64,000 nucleotides of DNA, from positions 372,001 to 436,000 of the forward strand of contig JAYXKI010000003.1 in NCBI GenBank assembly GCA_037892935.1, given 5' to 3'. Of the stretch, positions 12,795 through 25,800 are shown in pieces. A model generated the notes under the pieces. That model worked only from the letters and a program-made list of their open reading frames with translations, did not search any database and was not told the origin of the DNA. The position numbers and the translations under genes are program-made. The first letter of the stretch is position 1, and each line of letters opens with the position of its first letter. This DNA comes from Phlebopus portentosus (taxonomy: Eukaryota; Basidiomycota; Agaricomycetes; Boletales; Boletinellaceae).

Positions 12795-15700
12795 ATGTAC
12801 TCCCACTCGCCCAACAACTCGACCACCTCTCTCTCGGATAACGACGACGACGAAGTCATCAAGGAATCTTCATTCTCTGTGTACCAGTACTATCCCAACG
12901 ATGTCGCACCCGCTCAATGGTCATCTGCATCTACACGCGGTTGCCGTCCCCAAACACCCGCTACCTCCCCAGCGTCATATTTGCCACCAGAGATACTCAT
13001 TCATATTTTGAGACTGGTACACTCTGTAAGAGATCTCTACAGTGCACTCTTGGTGTCCCGGGAGTGGTGCGAATGTGCCGTCGAGCTGCTCTGGCATCGG
13101 CCCAACTTTTCGGATTTCAGTCGCTTCATTCAGATGCTCCAGGTCATCGGCTCAGAGGAGCGAATGTTCGACTATGCGCGCTTTATTCGCAGACTCAACT
13201 TCCTCTATCTATCAAGGGATCTCACCGACTCGCTTTTCGTCCGCCTCGCCAAATGTTCCAAACTCGAACGGCTGACGCTCGTCAACTGCGTCGAGCTCTC
13301 CGACGAGGCTCTATTGCGCGTCCTGCCGCAGTGCACATCCCTGGTTGCGATTGACTTGACCAATATCACATCGTGCACGGACAGGCCTATTATCGCTCTT
13401 GCCCAGTCCGCCACGAAGTTACAGGGTCTGAATCTAGGTGGATGCAAGAACATTACGGACGAAGGAGTTCTTGCAGTTGCGAAGCACTGTCCCTTGCTTC
13501 GGCGTATCAAACTTAGCAATGTCAAGAATATCACGAATGCAGCTGTTTCGGCACTCGCCAAGCAATGTCCGCTTCTCCTGGAGATTGATTTGCAAGGTTG
13601 CCCAGAAATCACCAACGAGGCCGTACGAGACGTCTGGACATATCTCACTCATTTTAGAGAGGTTAGACTGGCGCATTGTGCCGAGTTGACTGATCTTGCA
13701 TTCCCTACTACCCCGCAATCGGGACCAGCTGAGACGCAATTTAATGTCCAGCCATTCCCGAACTCGATACCGATTCTGAGCGAAATACTTCCGCCACTGC
13801 AACTGAATCGCATGTGCGAGACCTTGCGGATGTTGGATTTGACTGCCTGTGCACTGATTACAGATGAGGCCATTGCGGGCATTATATCAGTCGCACCGAA
13901 GTTGAAGAACTTGTGTCTTTCGAAGTGCTCGTTGTTGACGGATGCGGCCGTTGAGAGCATTTGCAAGCTTGGAAAGCATTTGCATTATTTGCAGCTTGGG
14001 CATGCGTCATCAATCACGGATAGGTCGATTCGCTCCTTGTCACGTTCTTGCACTCGATTGCGTTACATTGACCTAGCATGTAGGTTTCCTTTGTTCTCCT
14101 TATGACTTTCATCTAATATTCCATCAAGGTTGCCCTTTGCTTACGGACCTGTCCGTATTCGAGCTCTCCGGGTTACCGAAGTTACGTCGCATCGGCCTAG
14201 TGCGGGTAACCAATCTTACAGATCAAGCCATATTCGCGTTGGCGGACCGACATGCAACTTTAGAAAGGATACATCTCTCATACTGCGAACACATAACCGT
14301 CTTAGCGATTCATTTCCTATTACAGCGAGTGACGAAGCTTACTCACCTCAGCTTGACTGGTATACCTGCATTTAGGCGAGCGGAATTGCAGCAATTCTGT
14401 CGGTCTCCTCCGAGGGTTCGTTCGGTGCCTTTTTGATAAGACCTTGCTTGGTGCTCACATGCCTTCTTATCTCAGGAATTTAATACGAATCAAAGAGCAG
14501 CTTTCTGCGTTTACTCCGGAAAAGGAGTGGAGAATCTACGACTGTACCTTGCCGAACTCATGGCTCACGTTCAAGCGGAAGCCAACACAGGAGACAACGA
14601 TTCAGATTACTATGAAGAAGAAGAGGAGGAGGAATTCCCCAGCTCTAGTGACCAAGAAAGAACCAACGACGATCATGCAATGGCCAGTTCAAGTGATCCG
14701 GCACGAACGCCTCGGATTCCTTACACTCGAGAACATTACGATTCTTCAAGAGTAACTCCGCATGGAATCGGGATTACGACTGACGAAGTTTTTGAGAGCC
14801 ATGATTATGGCCGAACGAGTCTGGTTCCGTCGACTGTGATGACTGTCCGTGGACATCCAGCCCGGACCATAATTGACAGGACGCAGACGACTGATGCGGG
14901 ACCATTAATTGTCGAGGACGTTAATCCGAGTTCGGTTGCTACGACACCCAGCCCTACGCATCTGCCGTCAGGACATGCTGCGTCAGCGCCGAGCGGTTCA
15001 AGGACACATGTTTTTGGACAGGATCTGATTGTAGAAGCGCCCACGCCCTCGCCACGAATCACACCGTATGCGTCTCGACAGAATGCGTACTCTGTGCCGG
15101 CCTTCCACCGACACAACTCGAGTGCAAGTGATGGCGCGTCCAACCGTTCGGCTCGGAGCTCTGGGACGAACAGAACATCGGCCTCTAATGGTGCTGGGTT
15201 CTTTAGGAATTACAATGCTGCAGGTCAGTCATCGTCGGATGCGGTATTGACTTCTTCTCGCGGAGACGTGTATACACCTGACTTGGTATATGCAGAGATT
15301 GGGCATGGGAGAGGAGGTAGCGGTAGTATCGATTATTTTAATGGTGCCGGGTTCGGAGGAGGAGAACCAGGGCCGAGTACCGTGCGGAATCAGCAGCAGT
15401 CGCAGTGGGTACCATTTGTAAACGGGGAGTCCTCCCGGATGAAGAGCGAGTATCTAAGTCTGAACGGATCAGACACTGTGTTGCAGATGGAGAGGACGGC
15501 GGCGGGGAGGGATCGGCAATCTAGCGTTCTCGTCGATACATCCAATTCACTTCATCGCGGGGCCGCTTCGCGTGATTTCGGCTCTCTTTCCCTTGCGCGT
15601 CCTGTCCCAACGCAACATCATCACGATCCATCGTCGCCGATCCCTTACCTATCATCCTCGCCCACTACAAGGGAATTGCAAGAGTCCGTACACTCCGCTT

Positions 15701-16014
15701 TGGCTGGATCGTCGGGGACAAGTGCCGGTGCCGGCACATCCCAAGCTGGAATTATACAGGAAGACTCGCTGGCAGATATCAATAATCGTGGAAGGAGCGT
15801 CAGGAGGAGTTTGAAGAATACCTTGAGTGTTGCAGAGCATTACGCGAGCGCGTTGTTCTTCCGGAATGGGAATAATGGCGCTGGTTCGTCTTCCTCTGCG
15901 TCTTCTTCTGTACGTTCAGCGGGTGGCTCGGGGAACTTCGGCGGTGTGGCCGGTCCAAATGATGCTGGGCCAGCTCTGAATGGACGGCACTACCTTGGTC
16001 AGGATCGGCGTTGA
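12795..16014 (+). CDS. GRR1: GRR1-like F-box/leucine-rich-repeat protein (SCF substrate receptor)
   Basis: Substrate receptor of an SCF (Skp1-cullin-F-box) ubiquitin ligase; yeast Grr1 couples nutrient signals to degradation of cyclins and other targets. Three exons with in-phase joins: 12795-14079, 14129-14415 and 14476-16014. The F-box is YLPPEILIHILRLVHSVRDL near residue 60. It is followed by about twelve cysteine-containing LRRs such as LGGCKNITDEGVLAVAKHC and LSKCSLLTDAAVESICKL. After the LRRs comes the Grr1-type signature FNTNQRAAFCVYSGKGVENLR at the start of exon 3 and a poly-Glu stretch (about 14613-14632). The last 450 residues are Ser/Gly/Thr rich and low complexity. Reading on past the 14436 stop through the intron restores this signature, which decides the gene model. 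Start chosen at MYSHSPNN because the frame upstream is not protein-like. Confidence 0.9.
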
Positions 16015-16818
16015 GTCGGGGTTTTAGACCTCAAAATATGGGAGATCAGGCCAGGTGGAGTCGATGAAAAGATTAAGAATGGACATTGGGAATCAAAAAT
16101 TGGAGCGTCATAAAGAAGCAGCTTTGCTTTCGTTTGTATTTTATGCACCTAGCTTTTCTTTTCTTCCTTTGTGTCCTCTTTTCCTCTCGCTCCTCGGATA
16201 AATACAGCAAGATGGAACGTCCAAAATATTCATTCGCGAATTACTGGAAGTACTATTCCGTAGAATGCCATGACATAAAACAACTATAAAGTGACGATGA
16301 GACGTAGGTTCTGGTATTGTCATCCTAAAGCGACTCGCTTATCCTGTGTTTCCATGGGTTCACTACAGCGCCTTGCAGTATCAGTATTACTTTTGTGTCG
16401 GTAATGTATTAGCATGTTGTAATCCATGCAGCAAAATCGGTTCAACATTCTAGGTCCCTGGGAGTAGTACTAGTTTCCATATAAAGGAAACCTGTCCTGT
16501 ATTCATTAGCTCTAGACACCACCCTCAAGAAATGACTGCCATGATCCCAGATCCTGAAATTTTGCTTCCGTCCCAGGGACTTGACTATCCTCGCACAGTT
16601 CGTCCGTAGATTAGATGAAGATGGGAAATCCGTGTGGCAGCCTTCGTCAAAAAGTGCTACACTACTGCCGCGATGATTGAAACGGCGCCACTTTCGGAGT
16701 ATGGTTCCTCGGGAGTGACTCGAGCGAGGCTTGACTCACAGTCCATGCCAGCGCCTCACCTTGTTCTCCACCATCACTCGTCTCAGTACCGTATATTTCG
16801 CGTTCACGGAATTGCACC
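16015..16818. other. Intergenic, nothing recognised
   Basis: 804 bases between GRR1-like stop and the second F-box paralogue. It holds the 3' region of the former and promoter of the latter. No exon-like frame, repeat or RNA gene was seen. Confidence 0.5.
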
Positions 16819-18480
16819 ATGCCTTCGACAAACTCTGGCGAGTTCTGCTTCCATCCGAAAGCTCTAGCCATCCTTGAGCAGTGCGTGCGCAAACTGATGG
16901 ACGACGGAGGAAACATTGGAAGGGATCCAGCCAAGCTCTGGTCTGGAGCCATGTTCACCAACCCCAGCAGGTTCATTGTCTTTACTTCGTTTCATTCCTG
17001 CCTTGCTGACTGACTTGCTTCTCAGTGGTGTCGAGTCATCCTTGGAAAACACACGAACGCGCGTGGACGAGATACAGACCCTGAAAAGTCTCAGCAAGGA
17101 TATGAGTCGATTAAAGGAGAGCCTGGATATGTTCATTGAGAATCACTGCGAGGAACTACTACCTGCGACTCGACACCACGGGTTGACCTCTCTTCCGAAC
17201 GAAATACTTCTTCACGTTTTCAAGCAACTTCTCGACCTTTACGACAACCAATTTTTCGGTTCTCGTATGATCATTCGTGACATCTCGTTGGTTTCCAAAC
17301 GCTTTCGGGAGAATGTCCTTGCGTTTGCGGAGGTCTGGACATTTCTTGACCTTAAATTTTGCGGGAATCAGGCTCTTTCGCTTTTTCTGCAACGAAGTCA
17401 AAATCGGCTCCTTAACGTCAGCTTTGGGTGTTCTGCCGAGACGGTGGAGGTTGTCCGTTGCGCCTTGCAATTTAGCGATCGATGGCAGTCTTTATACTTA
17501 GATGTTGAAGATTCTGAGCATCTCAGCTTACTTCCTTCTCTGTCCTTTCCTGTAGTGAAGACATTAATAATCCATGGGCATAACGAGCGGTCATATCCTT
17601 GGATATCCCCGGGCTGGACGTTTCCGTGTGCAGAAGACGTTACTCTAGGAGGAACTATACCGGATCCCGGGGCAGTTCGATACGAGTCATTGAGAACGTT
17701 AACGTACTTCGTACCGAGCTACTCGAAACACCGAGCACGCGACATTGATCCCGACTCTGATAGACTATTTCTAACAAGGTTGACGAACTTTCTTCAACCC
17801 GCGATCTCACTCTATGCCTTATACCTGGACGTGGCGTTCGACTACTACAGGCCCAACAGCCTGATTGAGGTAGAACTCCCAAATGTCAAGATATTTTCTA
17901 TTTCAAACTGGGAATCACACTTCGTCCCGGATTACTCAAATGACGAATATCGGGGAGTCTGCTTCACCACCCATGACTACTTCAGTGCAATAGCCAGAGC
18001 TATAAAGCTTCCGAAAGTTCAGGATATTCGCGTGGAGCTTGCCTTTGAGGGTGATTCATTTGACATAGAACAGTGGTTACATCTGGCGTTCCCTGACCTT
18101 AAATCAGTGACCTCCCTCACTTTCGCCATCAAACGGGGAGTCGATGTGAACGCGGCGGCAGTGATATCATTCGGTGATTTGCCCAGGTGTTTGCACAGTA
18201 TTCAGAGTCTAGCCTTGGACACACGGTTTTATTGCGGTGACGTAGAACTTTTGGAGGGCTGGAGATGGGGTTAGAGAATCTCAGGTCGTTACAGATGAAA
18301 CTTTGGAATATCGTGCAGGGGAGCAAGGAGATTTATGGGATGCTTCGTAAAATAGTTGAACTTGGAGCACCTCTCAGGAAGGTCGATATTCGTTCACCAT
18401 ACGCACTCGACATTGAGGCTCTTGAGGAGATTGTCCCGGGAGCCGTCGTTTACACAACAACATTGAACTCGAGGGCGTAG
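16819..18480 (+). CDS. F-box protein (paralogue 2 of 3), with an apparent late frameshift
   Basis: F-box protein of a basidiomycete-type family; presumed SCF substrate receptor. Exon 1 (16819-16969) encodes MPSTNSGEFCFHPKALAIL..., a short intron ends in TTCTCAG at about 17026, and exon 2 carries a helical lead (TLKSLSKDMSRLKESLDMF). The F-box follows, TSLPNEILLHVFKQLLDLY, then RMIIRDISLVSKRFRENVL and an LRR-like tail. The main frame stops at 18274 (LLEGWRWG). The next frame continues as GLENLRSLQMKLWNIVQ... and DIEALEEIVPGAVV, matching the third paralogue (GLKNLRTFRIKF...). So the original gene ran to 18480 and a one-base shift lies at about 18255-18274. A 38-base GT..AG intron is possible but unusually short. 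Either a real recent break, a shortened protein, or a consensus error. Function beyond the F-box is unknown. Confidence 0.7.
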
Positions 18481-18647
18481 ATCGAAATGCTAGGCGTTGG
18501 GGCTCGATGAGTAGAACAATGATCTGTGCTTGTCTACATTTATCCTAGCAGTCTCCGCTGACTGATTAATGTACGTTTTATGATGTACATGCATACGGGC
18601 AACACAGGTTGAACATTCATTGTTGCGTTGCGCATTACTATCATAGA

Positions 18648-19238
18648 ACCCCTCTTTACAATTCTCGCCTGTATGCTCACAATGCCATATTTTTAGCTCA
18701 AAAAAAAAGTCGCGCAGTCGCAAATGCATGCTTTACATTGCTATGTGCTCAGAAATTTTTTCTGGGGATTTTTGTTGTTTTGAATTGTGTAGGGAACCCC
18801 TCTTTTACAAAATCTGTCACACTGTGTCACAGATTTCACACGCGCAGCACCTCGGCACAATCACCACTCCAACATCACGTTTTGTCACTTTTGTGTCACC
18901 TCCCAACAGACACTCTTCAATAATAACTCAGGATAATATACAATCAGTCTAGCAGATATATATATATATACATAATTCAGTGCCAGAAGTGCATACAATT
19001 GACCAGAATGATAAAGTGCATGTGCAATGAATTTTTTTGAGAGGATCCACATTCACTAACTAACACATAATTTATAACTTGTGTAATTTAAAATGAAATA
19101 CTCAACCAATTCCCCTGAAACTTTGCAGAGCACGTTTCTATGTGAGAACACACTTGCATGAACTTTTTGAGGACAATCGGAAAAGTGGAAGGTAGAGAAA
19201 CTGCGATTTGTAAAGAGGGGTAACTTGTAAAGAGGGGT
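18648..19238. mobile_element. Candidate MITE-like element with 14-base terminal inverted repeats
   Basis: ACCCCTCTTTACAA at 18648-18661 is matched exactly, inverted, by TTGTAAAGAGGGGT at 19225-19238, and again at 19208-19221. An internal near-copy of the left repeat, with one extra T, sits at 18796-18810. The 591-base interval is AT rich, has no coding capacity and contains no exons. That is the layout of a small non-autonomous DNA transposon, perhaps with a nested or duplicated end. I could not identify a clear target-site duplication, so the boundaries and superfamily are unsettled. Confidence 0.45.
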
Positions 19239-19259
19239 CACACGATAGTATGTACACAC

Positions 19260-19311
19260 ACGTCGATTGTACGTCGATTGTACGTCGATTGTACGTCGAT
19301 TGTACGTCGAT
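19260..19311. repeat. Tandem 11-base repeat, 4.7 copies
   Basis: The unit ACGTCGATTGT occurs four times perfectly at 19260-19303 followed by a partial ACGTCGAT. It starts 21 bases after the right end of the inverted-repeat element. It is a minisatellite; no gene lies over it. Confidence 0.9.
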
Positions 19312-19881
19312 CAAAAGTTGATCTGTTGATGATCGACGGCCGTTTTCGCTTCTGTCCCCATCGTGCACGTGCACCATAGAATTTGAAATATGCAGTGTCT
19401 CTGTATGGCATTCCTTGTGGTCGCTTATCATACACACGCTCTGGTTTCGTGATGAAATGTTCCCGAATGCTGTGATTTCTTCGTTCCATGTGGTTGCGCC
19501 TTCCTAGCTGCATGCTTTTGGTATTGCATTCACAACCGCATCATCATCAACGGGCCAGCGTAGGGCCGCGTCCGGACCCGTCATGTCAAGCACCACGTCG
19601 AATGCGAGCATAAACGTTTTGGTTGGATGGGAAGCTATCCTACAAGAAACTCTTACTCGCCTGAGAAGACAAATACGGTCCGGTTGGTATGGACGAGCTG
19701 TTCGATGTTCTATTTTTCTTCGCTTCATGAGGCTTATCTTGGCCGGACCCGCATGCTGCAGACGATCTGCTGGCGAACAATACTCCTCAAGTCATAAGTA
19801 TAAGTATGCTGTAAATGTGCTGGGTTCGGACGTAGTTGTGGTCTCCCTCTGGCGCCAGCGTGTCAATTGTCACTGGTTACC

Positions 19882-22151
19882 ATGCTCGTGCTCAGCTGCC
19901 TTGCCTTCCTCGTAGCGTCCTTTGCCCCAGCTCTCGCGCGTACGCGTCTTCGAGATGGACGTGCGCACGCCAACCTTGCTCCTCACCCAGCGATCCCCAT
20001 CGTACCTATTCCGGATGCCAACGCGCCTGTGACATCCCGAAACGGTACACAGCTACCGCCGTACAATACGACGTATTATTTTGACCAATTGATTGATCAT
20101 AATAATCCGAGTCTCGGGACGTTCAAGCAGAGATTCTGGTTCACATATGAGTTCTACGAGCCTGGTGGACCGATCGTGCTTATGACACCTGGCGAGGCAA
20201 ACGCCGCACGTGAGTACTAGTGCCGTCTTCTTGAAATCTCGAGGTATATAAGTTGATTATTATACTGTATGATGCAGCGTATACTGGGTATCTAACAAAC
20301 CGGACCATCAACGGATTGATCGCACAACAGCAAAACGCAGCAACCATCGTCCTCGAACATCGCTACTACGGATTATCAAATCCATTCGACGACCTGAGCG
20401 TCGCGAGTCTCAAGTTCCACACTATCCAGCAGGCCGTCGACGATTTGGTCTTCTTTGCGCAGAATGTTGACCTGCCGATGCCGGGTGGAGACCAGGTGAC
20501 TCCCGATAAAGCACCGTGGATATTGATTGGTGGCAGCTACAGCGGTAGGTTGGCGATAAGAGTCTTGTTTGCGTGTACTTATAGCCACTCTATAAATAGG
20601 CGCGTTAACGGGCTGGACTATGGTTAAGTAAGCACTACATCGATTTCGCCTTTTCTCAATCATATCATAACATTTTCAATAGCAAACCAGATGTATTCTT
20701 CGCTGGCTACGCCTCCTCCGCCGTCGAGCAATCCATCATCTACTTCTGGCAATACTTTGACCCCATCCGACAATTCATGCCGAGTAATTGTTCCGCAGAC
20801 GTCCAAGCGGTAATCGCGCATATCGATCAAGTCTTCACTAGGGGGAGTAAATCTGAAATTGCTAAGTTGAAGGCGAATTGGGATTTGGGAGCGGTGAACC
20901 ATTTGGACGATGTTGCTGGAGCGCGTGTGTGAAATCTCTCTCCTCTTTCAGAGTTTTCTGTATGTTGTTGACTTTACGGTTTCGTAGTGCGAAACAATTT
21001 ATGGGACTGGCAATCCCTTTCACCGACATCCGGTCCGGGAGCGACGTTCTTCGAGTTCTGCGATGCTCTCGAGGTGAAGGACGGCGTTTCTGCTGGCTCC
21101 AAAGGTTGGGGCCTTGACCATGCCCTCACCGCTTGGGGACGATTTTGGAATGAAACGTACTATGCAGAGAGTACGTTTTCCTTTTTTCGTTGAAAGTCTG
21201 TACTAACTCACGACGTTGTATTTGCTAGTTTGTGGTGATTTAGATGCAGAGTACGTATTTCCACCAAGCTTTTAGGGCTTTACCTGGCTGATGTGCTTGA
21301 TTGCTGGACAGGACATGTCTTGGCACGTACGACCCAACTCAGGAGTTCTGGACTGATACCAGGTGCGTGAATATGCTTCTTATGTTGACTTGCATAGTTA
21401 AATGTATTACACTCCAGCATCGACAACGCAGGCCGCTCTTGGACGTGGATCGTGTAAGTTTATTTGGATGTACAGAGACAGGAAAAGGGAACGAGTCAAA
21501 AAATTGACTTGGAAACTCATCAGATGCAATGAAGTGGGCTTCTTCCAGGACGGAGCACCCGAGAACTGGCCATCGCTCGTCACGAGGCTCGTGTTACCGC
21601 CATACGACGAGGTTGGTTTCTTCACCTCCCTTACGTTTTCACTTCAAAGTACAAGCACTAACGATGATTTCCTTCTCATCCTCACACAGCGCCAATGCAC
21701 GTACTGGTTCCCGGAAGCCTTCAGCTCACCCCCCACACCGAACGTAGCCGCGACAAACGAAGCCTATGGCGGGTGGGATCTCACCGCGGACCGGCTCTTC
21801 TTCGCCAACGGGAAGCGAGACCCCTGGAGAGACGCAACGCTCTCCTCAGACTTCCATTTCCGTGCTAGCACGGACACTCAACCGATCGTGGTCAGTGATG
21901 GGTTCCATTGTTCCGATCTCAGCGCCGCAGCGGCAGTCGTAGATACGACGATAAGCCAGGTGCAGAGTGCGGCGCTGGCAAAGATGAAGGAATGGCTGGC
22001 TGAGTGGGAGCCTAAGACGGGTACTAGCAAGAGGGAAGTGGCGAAGAGGGAGATTGTAACAGAGGAGACGAGGGGGCTGAAGGCTAGAGCTGACGCTGCG
22101 CGCACGAAACCTGTTAATGCATGGTTGAGAAATCCTGTCATCGTTTCTTGA
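19882..22151 (+). CDS. Secreted serine peptidase, family S28 (prolyl carboxypeptidase-like)
   Basis: Alpha/beta-hydrolase-fold serine peptidase of the Pro-X carboxypeptidase/DPP2 group, which removes residues next to proline. ATG 19882 starts a signal peptide (MLVLSCLAFLVASFAPALA), so it is secreted or vacuolar. The stop is at 22149-22151. The fold is seen as YYFDQLIDHNN, FWFTYEFY, GGPIVLMTPGEANA, then IVLEHRYYGLSNPF. The nucleophile Ser is in GGSYSG (about 20530), at an exon end; the join reads on as ALTGWTMVNKPDVFFAGYASSA. The acid is in FFANGKRDPWRD and the His in DGFHCSDL, both in the last exon. There are about nine exons, with several very short ones between 21170 and 21540. Several NxT/S sites are present. 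The last 40 residues are basic (KREVAKREIV...) and unlike the core, possibly a tail. The substrate is unknown. Confidence 0.9.
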
Positions 22152-22853
22152 AGAGTAGCCAGACAATAGGTCATTTAGCTACTTATCTGACGGGGATTGA
22201 GGGTCGCTAGGGACGATGAAACAGCTGAGTTGACCGGGGTGCCTAAGACGAGTACTGGGAAGAGGAAGAGGGTGTTTAGACACGAAAGAGTTGGAGATCG
22301 GAGATGACGCTCTGCGCAGCGCAGCGTCATGCCGTTGCGATATCTTATGACGACTCGGAACCATCCAGTTCACGTACAAATAAAAAAGACGCGAAAAGTA
22401 TTGGAATCGATGCGTGAGCAATAATAACATACATTCTTACTCACGACAGGGGAAACAAACGACACACGCGCAATAGACGTACATTGATGATAAAGACAAG
22501 TAAAAACAGGACTGAATACAATGCTACACGGCACGACACAGTGTGCCCAATAAAAATAGATTCCGATCTGAAGAAAGTGAAGACGAAAGTAGGAACACGA
22601 ATGGTAACGACAAAAGACAAAGTCAAGCGCCGAGGACGACGAGCTAAACAATGACAGCCGCGCGTGTGGTGGAAGGGGAAGAATTAGTAAATAATAATTT
22701 GGACAATGACACTTACAAAAAAAAATGGAAAGGAAATGACAACAACATTGACATGAGACATTGAGAGGTGCGTTTCCGAGTCTTGCGGTGATGAAAATGG
22801 AAAGTAAAAAGGTGCTAGACACCCGTTTCAAACAAAGAATACGAGTCCACTGT
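22152..22853. other. Convergent 3' region, nothing recognised
   Basis: 702 bases between the S28 peptidase stop and the RasGAP stop, which face each other. A 153-codon open frame on the minus strand (22370-22831) is hydrophobic and pyrimidine driven and does not look like protein. Probably the two 3' untranslated regions. Confidence 0.5.
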
Positions 22854-25800
22854 TTACTCGATAATTTTTGTTATCAATTCGGGGAACCAATTCAATACCT
22901 TCGTGACGTGACCAAGGTTGAGAGGCAAGAATTGGAAGGTATTCGCCAGGCCCTGCATGTTTATTTCCTCAAGAGCGCGGAGCTGGCGTTGTCCGTTTGT
23001 TGCATCCTCGTCCAAGGTCCCTAACGTAGAGGTAGAACCCTTTGTCATTGCGTTGTGAGATGCATCTTCCATTGCTATGCGGAATACTGCTGATGCAGAG
23101 GAGAGGACCGATGGGTTTGACGAGGTTGTGAAGATGTCGTAGATCTTGTCTTGGATACCGTCATAGCTACCACAGAAGAGAGCAGATGATCAATATACAA
23201 GAATGTCTTAAATTACTGTTGAAACTCACGCAAGAGATACGACTTCCGGGAAGGTCGTCGCAGCGTCCTTCATGATGAGGAAGAGCATCTGTGACTCTGC
23301 ATCATCCACTTGAGCGCTGGAGAGCATAGAACCCAGAAACGATATCGTAAGGAGAGCAGACTGATGATCTTGGCATCCTAATACATCAAAAGGAATATGC
23401 GGAAGCTGGTCATTCGTATCCTCAAGGTGATCAATCACGTCTTTCTTCGGCAGCCAGTCCCCGCCTACTTGAGCTTCATGTAAGAGTTGTTCATATGCGG
23501 AAATGCTTGTCGAAACTGATAAGAGTGCAAGGAAGTACCCTAGAACCTCGTTATGCACTGGTGCGTCCGCAGATGGCTGCGGTAGCGTCGATGCGGCTGT
23601 TGTCAATAGACAACGTAGCACATTGACTGCAGATTCTCGAAGATTAGGCCGACGAATACCCTTGAAGATGACAGCGGCTAATGAGAACGAGAAGTCGGAA
23701 TCAAACGATAATCCGAGTAATTGGTCTAGTTGAACTTGAATTTCCTCAAGACAAGTCCGCGATTCGAGTAAAGTGGCCGTGAACCCCCTCTCGGCAAATG
23801 TGTTCTGCTGTCGGAGAGTGAGGATGCATGCGCACAACAGATCGTTTGCCTCTTTATAGAATGCTGCATGACTGGACTGCAGCAATGCGACTGCCAGCCA
23901 GAACAATGTGCCAATGTACCGTGAGCTTTCCGAAAGAGACGGGACGACTTTACAGATGCAGTTCAGCATGCTGACAACACATTGAGTATCCGACTCGTCT
24001 GCCATTTTCATCGCGCTACGTAGTGCAACGAGCATCTGATAGAGGAGATCGTCATCGACATCCGAAGATGCTAATGTTCCCATTACGATGAACGCTCGCG
24101 GCTGGATGCTTGGCGACAATTGAAAGGCGGTTGCAGTCAGAAGACCCATCCATCTTGCCCGCCAAACATTTGCAAGACCTGCAAAAGGAATGACCTTGAG
24201 GCTTTTTCAAGTAAGTTCATGTAGTTCATACCAGTATTTCCGGAGCATACTGCTATTGCTTTCAGTAGCCATCGAGATAAGCCTTCTAGCGATGTTCGAC
24301 TATCATATCCGTCGAACGGCGCGTACTCACCCGTGTTCGAGGAACGCGTGAGCCCAAACAAACGAACGACTTCCGATGACGAAAGTTCGCCCAAGAGAAT
24401 TCGGATTTCCGACGATAATGCCAGGTCATCCGTACGCATGTAATACAACGACTGGAAGAGCTGGAGGGCGAGGCCATATACGGTGTTACGCATGGCTGCG
24501 TCTCCTTGGCTCGCTAGGAGCGTGACGAGGTGAAGAATCTCCGGCACTAAGAGCTGGATTTGAAGAGCATGCTCAAAAGCATGACCAGTACCAAGAGCAA
24601 GTCGAGAGTAAGCGGCAATCTCGTTCCAGTGGATATTCTTATCCAGCGTCTTACTTGGTTTCGTCGATGTCTTGCCTAGTGCCTGTGGATGATTTTAAGT
24701 CATCAGATAACATGATGTAATAGAATACTTACTTTACGGAGCTTTGATAAAATGCGTCCGCGGGCACTCTTAGAGCACATGTGACTAGTGATTTCGGCCA
24801 TTATTTCACATCTTGCTGAGCCTAAACCTCCATCCACAGCTGCGCGCATTACCTCATCCAGGACAACATTTACAACACCGCTATCAAGCTTCCCGACCTC
24901 TGGCCAAATCAATCGCACGGCAATATAGCAAGTCTATAGACAGACAGTTAGATCCAGAAATGAAATCATTCGAAGACCAGTCTATTCACCTCCGAATCCC
25001 GGACGGTCAAGTCAAGAAGCAACCTTACACAGTCTCTCAGCCTGGCCCCTGACACTTCGTATAGATCACTGATTGGGTCGCAAAACCTGTTCAGATTCCT
25101 TATCCACGGGATGCTGTATCTGATACAAAGGGCTTTCTGCGCTGTCGTCGCCTTATCTAGCTCCAAAACGACTTGAGATATAAAGTCAAGTGTCAGCTCT
25201 GGAGCAAAGACAGATAGCTTATCACTGAGATTTAAGATGAGTGCCATTGGATCACCAGGAATGAAACCTCCTTTGTAACCGTCAGTCAGAGTTCCCCGTA
25301 TAGTATAGTAACACTTTACCAGATGACGGTAGCATGCTATCGGTATCGAAATTAATTGAAGAGCACACCGCTCTAAGCAAGTCATATGCAGAACTTCGCA
25401 AGTCGGGATGTTCGTGGTGTACGTTAAGCATCCCGATGTTGAGTAACGCGGCGGAAATGTTTGATAATCGGGAGAAGCGATCGAAGAAGACGGCACGAGT
25501 AGAATTCATTCGGCTTTTCGCGGAACGAATCGCCTTTGGCAGACAGGTAAGACCGATGCAGGTTCCGGAGAACAGTAGAAGTATCAAACCTTGACTATAT
25601 GATCTCGATCTGGCGACGAAAAGTAGAGCGTGCCACCGTTTCGATTTCGTCTGATGATGAACTCGTTTGCGTCTCGACCTGTTGCTACATTGTAAATATC
25701 ACCGATATCACCAAAGGGTATGATCTCGGTCGTCCTGCACGAGAATTGCGCGTAGACATTTTGCGCCTTGACCTTATGAGGAAGTCAGCACAGGAAAACC

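Larger units (their letters stand above)
18481..19881. other. Gene-free stretch holding an inverted-repeat element and tandem repeats
   Basis: 1.4 kb between the second F-box gene and the S28 peptidase. It holds the inverted-repeat element and 11-base array listed separately, a TA dinucleotide run (about 18955-18970), and the peptidase promoter. The open frame 19583-19915 (+) has no recognisable domain and overlaps the peptidase signal sequence in another frame. Confidence 0.6.

Noticed and set aside
14527..16014. Separate gene downstream of GRR1
   Set aside because: A 61-base intron (14416-14475) joins this frame in phase to the LRR exons and restores the Grr1 signature, so it is exon 3 of the same gene.
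19583..19915. Small gene upstream of the S28 peptidase
   Set aside because: No domain, overlaps the peptidase signal peptide in another frame, no paired splice sites.
22370..22831. 153-codon minus-strand open frame
   Set aside because: Hydrophobic, cysteine-rich translation of pyrimidine-rich DNA just downstream of the RasGAP stop; no family resemblance.
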